DNA of 18,356 bases, from NCBI GenBank assembly GCA_041639705.1, contig JBEQBT010000041.1, positions 1 to 18,356 of the forward strand, given 5' to 3'. Below the pieces are notes generated by a model, which was not told the DNA's origin, searched no databases, and saw nothing but the letters and a program-made list of their open reading frames with translations. Shown one piece after another: positions 13,880 to 18,356 of this stretch. Position 1 is the stretch's first letter. Each line of letters starts with the position of its first letter. Source of the stretch: JARDZI01 sp041639705 (GTDB lineage Bacteria > Bacillota > Clostridia > Clostridiales > Caloramatoraceae). The position numbers and the translations under genes are program-made.

Positions 13880-14791
13880 ATGATAAGAGTACTTGCTACC
13901 GATGGGATGGAAAAAGCTGCTGTTGAGGAACTAAGAAACAGTGGATTTGAAGTTGTTGAACAGTTCTATGAGCCTGAAGAATTAAAAGAGCAGGTTAAAA
14001 ACTTTGATGTAGTTGTAGTTAGATCTGCAACTAAAATTAGACAGCCAATCATAGATGCAGCACTTGAAACTAAAAAGCTAAAACTAGTAATCCGTGGTGG
14101 TGTTGGTGTAGATAACATCGACGTTGACTATGCAAAAATGAATGGAATTGAAGTTAGAAATACTCCAAATGCAAGCAGCGCATCAGTTGCAGAGCTAACA
14201 ATAGGACATATGTTTTCTATTGCTAGGTACATAGGTATTTCCAACTTTACAATGAGAGATGGAAAATGGAATAAGAAAAAATATGAAGGAATTGAGCTTG
14301 GTGGGAAAACACTAGGTCTAATTGGTTTTGGTAGAATTGCGAGAGAAGTAGCTAAAAGAGCAAAGGCACTTGGAATGAAGGTTATTTATACTGATATATT
14401 TGGACCATTTGAGGGGTATGATGAATTTAAGTTTGTGACTTTAGATGAATTAATTTCAACTGTAGATTTTATATCTATACATATTCCTGCTTCTCCAGAT
14501 AAAAAACCTGTAATTAGTGTAGATCAAATTGCAAAAATGAAGGATGGAGTGTTTATAGTTAACTGTGCAAGAGGTGGAATTGTTGATGAAAATGCACTAC
14601 TTGACGCATTAGATTCAGGAAAAGTTTCTGCAGCAGCTCTTGATGTTTATGAGGAAGAACCTACAAAAAATGAAAGACTTTTAAAACACGAAAAAGTATC
14701 ACTTACTCCTCATATTGGTGCTGCTACAAAGGAAGCCCAAGAAAGAATCGGTGAGGAGATTGTTGATATAATTACAAAATTCTTTAAATAG
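13880..14791 (+). CDS. serA: D-3-phosphoglycerate dehydrogenase
   Basis: This enzyme oxidises 3-phosphoglycerate to 3-phosphohydroxypyruvate with NAD+, the first step of serine synthesis. The 303-aa protein has the substrate-domain motif RGGVGVDNID (residues 73-82), the NAD loop IGFGRIA (148-154), the catalytic Arg231 in CARGGIVDE, acidic residues at 258-260 in DVYEEEP, and catalytic His278 in PHIGA. It is the short form without a C-terminal ACT domain, so direct serine feedback is not expected from this chain. The ATG follows TAGGGGGTAGGA. It overlaps no gene; the aminotransferase is 12 bp upstream, and a dead DUF1015 gene lies 11 bp downstream. Confidence 0.93.
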   Translation: MIRVLATDGMEKAAVEELRNSGFEVVEQFYEPEELKEQVKNFDVVVVRSATKIRQPIIDAALETKKLKLVIRGGVGVDNIDVDYAKMNGIEVRNTPNASSASVAELTIGHMFSIARYIGISNFTMRDGKWNKKKYEGIELGGKTLGLIGFGRIAREVAKRAKALGMKVIYTDIFGPFEGYDEFKFVTLDELISTVDFISIHIPASPDKKPVISVDQIAKMKDGVFIVNCARGGIVDENALLDALDSGKVSAAALDVYEEEPTKNERLLKHEKVSLTPHIGAATKEAQERIGEEIVDIITKFFK

Positions 14792-14802
14792 GAGAGATAG
14801 AT

Positions 14803-14991
14803 ATAGCAGTTATTAAACCATTCAAGCAAGTTAGATTAGCTACTAACCTTGCCGAAAAGGTTGCGCTTTCTATGTTTGCTGCACAATAGATGATTTAATG
14901 TCTATCCAAGATGCAGGATGCGTAATGCCTCCTAAATCACATGGCTTGAACTAAATTAAGAAGTGGATTATTTATTTACGAATTAGAATAA
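14803..14991 (+). pseudogene. Internally deleted DUF1015 gene
   Basis: Both ends of a DUF1015 protein (normally about 400 aa) remain. The first 28 codons read IAVIKPFKQVRLATNLAEKV and end at TAG (14887); the start is ATA where ATG is expected, behind an intact GGAGAG ribosome binding site. Next comes the C-terminal part in another frame, MSIQDAGCVMPPKS (from 14898), and after a further frame change KLRSGLFIYELE, ending at TAA (14989). Intact relatives carry the same PPKS-x-W-x-x-PKLRSG ending. Roughly 330-340 internal residues are lost. In clostridia DUF1015 commonly follows the aminotransferase-serA pair, so this is the expected third gene in a decayed state. Confidence 0.8.
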
Positions 14992-14999
14992 CAAAAAAA

Positions 15000-15029
15000 G
15001 ATTGTTTCATATTTTGAAACAATCCTTTT
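15000..15029 (+). terminator. Rho-independent terminator of the serine operon
   Basis: GATTGTTTCA (15000-15009) pairs perfectly with TGAAACAATC (15015-15024), followed by CTTTTATT. It lies 8 bp after the DUF1015 relic. Confidence 0.85.
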
Positions 15030-15166
15030 ATTATTCTATAGACAGTAAATTATTATTTATCTCAAGAAACTCCCTATGATATAAGTAAAGTTGATTATTT
15101 TCCTTGCTGATGTTTATTATTCATTTATGTGTCAATAATTATATAGTATGGTAAGGAGGTGCTTTT
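15030..15166. other. AT-rich gap before the truncated yifB gene
   Basis: No gene or repeat is evident. A TATAGT box near 15142-15147 could serve the strongly ribosome-bound yifB fragment downstream. Confidence 0.3.
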
Positions 15167-15286
15167 GTGCTTAGCAAAGTAAATTCAATATCTTTAATAG
15201 GTATAGAGGGATTTGTTGTTAATATTGAAGTTGATATTCAAAATGGATTGCCTACATTTAATATGGTAGGATACATAACCCATTAA
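15167..15286 (+). pseudogene. 5' end of a YifB/ComM Mg-chelatase-like ATPase, truncated
   Basis: A strong AAGGAGGTG site precedes GTG (15167) and a 39-residue frame that begins LSKVNSISLIGIEGF and continues NIEVDIQNGLPTFNMVG. This is the conserved N-terminus of the roughly 510-aa YifB/ComM family, normally followed by LPDTAVRESKERV. Here it breaks off after MVG (about 15271) into YITH and a stop. The AAA+ domain is absent from the window. The downstream DNA carries unrelated genes, so this end may mark the edge of an inserted block or of a deletion. The fragment is unlikely to be functional. Confidence 0.8.
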
Positions 15287-15298
15287 GAGATTAAAATT

Positions 15299-15330
15299 AA
15301 AACTGCCATAGTTAATTACTTGGCAGTTTT
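15299..15330. terminator. Bidirectional terminator at the island edge
   Basis: AAAACTGCCA (15299-15308) pairs perfectly with TGGCAGTTTT (15321-15330). It separates the truncated yifB gene from the convergent minus-strand gene and can serve both. Confidence 0.75.
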
Positions 15331-15346
15331 AAATAATATGAATATT

Positions 15347-16108
15347 TTACTTACAACATTTCTTTACTAATAATACATATTTATTATTCTCTTTATTTTC
15401 TAATACCTTAATACAAAAAGCTTTTGATGATTTATTTCCACCGAATATGTATTCATTAAAAGAACCTGCACATAATTCTTGTCCCATAGATGAAGTGTAA
15501 ATACCTCCCATTTTGTACTTGTTGTCTATGGCTTCTTCAATATCATAGTATGAAAGATTATCAACTAATAATTTATCATATTCTTCAGTATTAGTTTTAA
15601 TAGTATTTTCAATTATCCTATTATGAACTTCATCATCATCATTGTTCATCTCAATGATATGCTTAATATTACAAATATACTTTAAATATTCATTATCATA
15701 ATTATCGCGGTTACTTATCCAAAATACCTTTTGGGCTTTTCTGTCATTTATAATATCTACTAAATTATTATCAGTAAACCCTTTTAGAGCAGCTATAGGA
15801 TAAACTAAAATACAATCAAATTCATCAGGTGTGTTATTTTGTGATTTTACTTGCATACTATCAACATATATAGTAAGCTTATTCATTTTTGTAGCTACCC
15901 CTGTTTTAATGTTAGAGCCTAATAAATACTTACCATTATTCATAGAATCAACTCTTAAAAGTACTTTAAAACTTTTGTCTAAAAGAGCTAAATAAGCTAA
16001 AATATTCATATGCTTCTCTTGTATATCTGTGCCAATCACCATACAATGTTTACTATAAGAATTCATAAATTCATTTAAACTTTTAATTACTTGGTCTTGG
16101 TTTCGCAT
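15347..16108 (-). CDS. Hypothetical soluble protein
   Basis: I do not recognise this 253-aa protein. It has no signal peptide or membrane helix. Predicted beta-strand and helix alternation (HCMVIGTDI, FKVLLRVDS, FDCILVYPIAAL, QKVFWISNRDN) suggests an alpha/beta fold. FDCILVYP resembles the strand and acidic residue of a Walker B site, but no Walker A loop (GxxxxGK[ST]) is present. The C-terminal third is charged and ends in KKCCK. The ATG has GGAGGG 9 nt upstream on the minus strand. The gene overlaps the preceding membrane-protein gene by 22 bp, so the two are translated from one message. It is the last gene of a three-gene unit. Confidence 0.75.
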   Translation of the reverse strand: MRNQDQVIKSLNEFMNSYSKHCMVIGTDIQEKHMNILAYLALLDKSFKVLLRVDSMNNGKYLLGSNIKTGVATKMNKLTIYVDSMQVKSQNNTPDEFDCILVYPIAALKGFTDNNLVDIINDRKAQKVFWISNRDNYDNEYLKYICNIKHIIEMNNDDDEVHNRIIENTIKTNTEEYDKLLVDNLSYYDIEEAIDNKYKMGGIYTSSMGQELCAGSFNEYIFGGNKSSKAFCIKVLENKENNKYVLLVKKCCK

Positions 16109-16302
16109 TTTTTAATTCCCTCCCAAATTAATAATATCGTTACAACACATGTTATTGGAATAGAAACAATTAAACATGCTTTTAAACTAACATTTGAATT
16201 GTTACTATACCTACCTCCACCTTGTAACCATATCATTAAAATGTTTGATACTACAAATGTTCCAAAAGCACATCTCCATATTTCTTTTGCTTTTTCCTTC
16301 AT
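16087..16302 (-). CDS. Small two-helix membrane protein, unknown
   Basis: This 71-aa protein has two hydrophobic segments (about residues 11-27, AFGTFVVSNILMIWLQG, and 41-60, LKACLIVSIPITCVVTILLI) joined by a Gly/Asn/Ser-rich loop and flanked by Lys-rich ends. An AAAGGAG ribosome binding site precedes its ATG. It overlaps the downstream soluble-protein gene by 22 bp and follows a larger membrane protein by 37 bp. Such small proteins can be toxins, holins or complex partners; nothing here decides. Confidence 0.7.
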   Translation of the reverse strand: MKEKAKEIWRCAFGTFVVSNILMIWLQGGGRYSNNSNVSLKACLIVSIPITCVVTILLIWEGIKKCETKTK

Positions 16303-16339
16303 AACGATATTCTCCTTTAATATCCATTTTTATTATTTC

Positions 16340-16711
16340 TTAATCAAAATTTTTAGATAATCTTTTTTCAATCCCTCTTAATAACTTTTGTTCTTTTTCT
16401 GTTAATGTATCCTTATTTATCAATTCTTCTTTTTTCTTAGCCATAACAATATTTTCTTTTAGATATTCTTCTCTTGCCAGTTTAACATAAACATCAACAA
16501 TCAATAATATTAGTGAAATTGAAACAAAATAGCCTAGAAAACTTTCTATAGAGTAAATTGGAAGGAATTTAAATATCCAGCATATAGTCGCTATCCATGC
16601 TCCACAAATAACAAGTGCTCTATATTTATTTGAGGTAGACAGTATCCAACCTCCAGTAATAAATATACCCAAGCATGCAAATTTAAGTATTACCCACAAT
16701 AATTCCAACAT
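16340..16711 (-). CDS. Membrane protein with cytoplasmic helical tail, unknown
   Basis: This 123-aa protein has about three membrane segments in the first 78 residues (LLWVILKFACLGIFITGG, ALVICGAWIATICWIF, LGYFVSISLILLIVDVYV) and a charged, probably coiled C-terminal tail (EEYLKENIVMAKKKEELI onward). No family is recognised. The ATG has AAGGGGG only 4 nt away. It is the first gene of the minus-strand trio and is preceded by an extended -10 promoter. Confidence 0.72.
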   Translation of the reverse strand: MLELLWVILKFACLGIFITGGWILSTSNKYRALVICGAWIATICWIFKFLPIYSIESFLGYFVSISLILLIVDVYVKLAREEYLKENIVMAKKKEELINKDTLTEKEQKLLRGIEKRLSKNFD

Positions 16712-16762
16712 TATACCCCCTTATTTTAGACAAAGCTTTTATTAACTTATTCAGTACTTACA

Positions 16763-16771
16763 ATTATACCA
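16763..16771 (-). promoter_or_regulatory. Extended -10 promoter of the minus-strand trio
   Basis: On the minus strand TGGTATAAT is a perfect extended -10 element about 52 bp before the first ATG of the trio (16711). The -35 region is weak. Confidence 0.55.
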
Positions 16772-16900
16772 TATTAATATGACAATTTTTACGATATTTA
16801 TTAGATGTGGTATTTGTTTACATAGAAGGGAAAGAGAAAATTATGTTGAATACTGTATGTAAAAGTAAATTAAAAATAAATTACTGAAAGGAGAAAATTT

Positions 16901-17248
16901 ATGAATAATAAAAAAACTATGAAAGTTATTATTATAGTTACGATGCTAATATTCAGTTCAATATTAATATTAGCATTGTCTAATCGTTATCAATATATTA
17001 ATGGAAAAGTATTTGATAAATTAACTGGTAATGTAAAAGATATAGTCATTATTAATCCTTCAGAAAATGATAAAACAATACCATTGGAGTATATACAAAG
17101 AGCAGAGCAATATCAAAAAGATGTTAATGCAGGGATAGTTGATAATGCAAGTAAATATGATATTGAAAGAATTAAAAATGGTTTAAAACCTATAGGTAAA
17201 TATAAGAATAAGACAGATGAACCTGCATGGATTTCTGGTGATTATTAA
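16901..17248 (+). CDS. Single-pass membrane-anchored or exported protein, unknown
   Basis: This 115-aa protein has a Lys-rich start (MNNKKTMK), one hydrophobic helix (residues 9-27, VIIIVTMLIFSSILILALS) with no lipobox or clear cleavage site, and then a soluble outer part. GKVFDKLTGNVKD recalls small anchored proteins in clostridial accessory regions, but no family name is certain. The ATG follows AAAGGAG at 8 nt. It is divergent from the minus-strand trio and may share their intergenic control region. Confidence 0.72.
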   Translation: MNNKKTMKVIIIVTMLIFSSILILALSNRYQYINGKVFDKLTGNVKDIVIINPSENDKTIPLEYIQRAEQYQKDVNAGIVDNASKYDIERIKNGLKPIGKYKNKTDEPAWISGDY

Positions 17249-17304
17249 AAATATAATTTAAACAAAAGTTTCATGTCATAATGTTCTTAAAATACTAAAT
17301 AGAT

Positions 17305-17339
17305 ACCCTTACAAGGGTTCCTTCTAATTATGCTACAAT
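17305..17339 (+). promoter_or_regulatory. Promoter with overlapping palindrome
   Basis: ACCCTT-AC-AAGGGT (17305-17318) is a near-perfect palindrome 12 nt before an extended -10 box TGCTACAAT (17331-17339). It lies where a -35 box would be, which suggests an operator for the gene at 17387. The evidence is motif-level only. Confidence 0.35.
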
Positions 17340-17386
17340 ATCAACATCTTTCTTAAGCAAAGCCTAAATATAAAGGAGAAGTGTTT

Positions 17387-18286
17387 ATGAAACCATTGCC
17401 ACTACCTGAAAAGTTTTTTTTAGAAGAGCCATTATATGTTACTTATGAAATTGATAATACAAAATTAGAAAGTATTACTGATATTATTTTTTATAATAAA
17501 ACTTTAGATATGTTTTGCCCTAAATGTAAGAGTGTGAGTACCTTTAGGGGCGAGAATAGAAGCTCTATTACATCTAGAAATTATTATAATTCTATAGCAT
17601 CTCCTGGTTCACTTTCTACACCTACAAATAGTTTTATAGCATATGAGTACCTTCTAGATATAAAGTATTATTTGGTTACTCTTTCATGTTCAAGAGATAT
17701 GACTCACAAAGTTATATATAATATTATTATGGAAAATAATAAATTAATAAAAATTGGTCAATATCCTTCTCAATATGATATAAAAATAGATGATATAAAA
17801 AAATATAAAGGAGTACTTGAACCACAGTATCTAAATGAATTAGGAAAGGCAATTAGTTTAGCTTGTAGTGGAATAGGAGTAGGGTCATTTGTCTATTTAC
17901 GAAGAATATTCGAAAAGTTAATCAATGAAGCACATGAAATCGCTAAAAGGAATAATGAATTTAATGAAGAGGAATATCAAGGAAAAAGAATAGATGAAAA
18001 AATCCAATTATTGAAAGTGTACTTACCTAGTTTTCTTACTGAGAATTATAGAGTTTACTCAATTTTAAGTAAAGGGATTCACCAACTAAGTGAAGATGAA
18101 TGTTTAGAACACTATGAATTATTGAAATGCTGTATAGAATTAATTTTAGATGAAAAATTAGAAATGGCTATTAAACAGAAAAAAAAAGAAAATGCTAATA
18201 AGTCAATACCAAAGATATATGAAAACATAAAAGAACTAAACTGCTACCGCAGTGGCACTGTAACCCCAAATTTAATTCAACAATGA
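17387..18286 (+). CDS. Conserved hypothetical protein with a possible zinc knuckle and C-terminal helical domain
   Basis: This soluble 299-aa protein is of a family I have seen in accessory or defence-type regions but cannot name. Counting from the ATG at 17387, Cys44 and Cys47 (FCPKCKS), with Cys101 and His107 (SCSRDMTH), could form a zinc site. The C-terminal half is helical and contains GSFVYLRRIFEKLINEA and YSILSKGIHQLSEDECLEHY, a DUF4145/HEPN-like look; the Arg-Val-Tyr to Ile-His spacing is longer than the RX4-6H of HEPN RNases. I prefer the ATG at 17387, 8 nt after AAAGGAG; a GTG at 17381 is too close to that site. It is followed by a strong terminator. Confidence 0.75.
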   Translation: MKPLPLPEKFFLEEPLYVTYEIDNTKLESITDIIFYNKTLDMFCPKCKSVSTFRGENRSSITSRNYYNSIASPGSLSTPTNSFIAYEYLLDIKYYLVTLSCSRDMTHKVIYNIIMENNKLIKIGQYPSQYDIKIDDIKKYKGVLEPQYLNELGKAISLACSGIGVGSFVYLRRIFEKLINEAHEIAKRNNEFNEEEYQGKRIDEKIQLLKVYLPSFLTENYRVYSILSKGIHQLSEDECLEHYELLKCCIELILDEKLEMAIKQKKKENANKSIPKIYENIKELNCYRSGTVTPNLIQQ

Positions 18287-18320
18287 AAAACTGATGTTAA
18301 AAGTTAGCATCAGTTTTTTT
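18286..18320 (+). terminator. Rho-independent terminator
   Basis: AAAAACTGATGTTAA (18286-18300) pairs with TTAGCATCAGTTTTT (one G-T pair) across a three-base loop and runs into seven T. It overlaps the last base of the stop codon. Confidence 0.88.
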
Positions 18321-18356
18321 ATACAAAAAATAATAAAGTAGATGTCCAAATCTGAT

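Noticed and set aside
16091..16360. 89-codon plus-strand frame opposite the small membrane genes
   Set aside because: Antisense shadow. The minus-strand genes have good ribosome binding sites, a promoter and natural membrane topology.

Overview
The window comes from a low-GC, spore-forming anaerobe of the Firmicutes, most likely class Clostridia. The evidence is the strong AT bias, purine-rich Shine-Dalgarno sites (AGGAGG, AAAGGAG) before almost every gene, a PPi-type phosphofructokinase, a stand-alone ECF S component, SEC-C and DUF3189 proteins, and a tiny Gly/Tyr-rich protein of the spore-coat kind. No rRNA, tRNA, CRISPR array or transposase is visible.

Layout. 1-2900: a HAD phosphatase, the C-terminal stump of an M3 oligoendopeptidase, a DUF2249 protein and a MATE exporter. 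2900-4800: a minus-strand pair, an ECF transporter S component followed by a P1/DmpA-type peptidase, with an intrinsic terminator between them and a structured leader in front. 4800-8500: a SAM methyltransferase, a PPi-type phosphofructokinase, a 48-residue Gly/Tyr-rich peptide, a DUF3189 protein and a SEC-C protein. 8400-12430: a control region, then a type II NADH dehydrogenase fused to a DoxX-like membrane domain, a broken NusG-domain-II gene, a Gx-transporter/HepT-like membrane protein and a long-chain polyprenyl diphosphate synthase. This resembles the core of the flavin-based extracellular electron transfer locus of Listeria (ndh2, eetA, eetB, dmkB). The control region has two nearly identical 18-bp Rex-like operators exactly 105 bp apart. 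12430-15000: a long leader, a class V aminotransferase and a D-3-phosphoglycerate dehydrogenase (serine synthesis), then the shrunken remains of a DUF1015 gene. 15150-18356: the first 36 or so codons of a YifB/ComM-type ATPase, abruptly cut, followed by an accessory stretch of unrecognised genes: three on the minus strand and two on the plus strand.

The best leads are the reduced extracellular-electron-transfer module with probable redox (Rex) control, the GC-rich interchangeable-hairpin element at 8482-8567, the serine-operon leader with inverted operator-like repeats, and the recurrence of four sharply truncated gene relics (M3 peptidase, EetA, DUF1015, YifB) beside intact genes. All family assignments come from reading motifs by eye; no database search was run.
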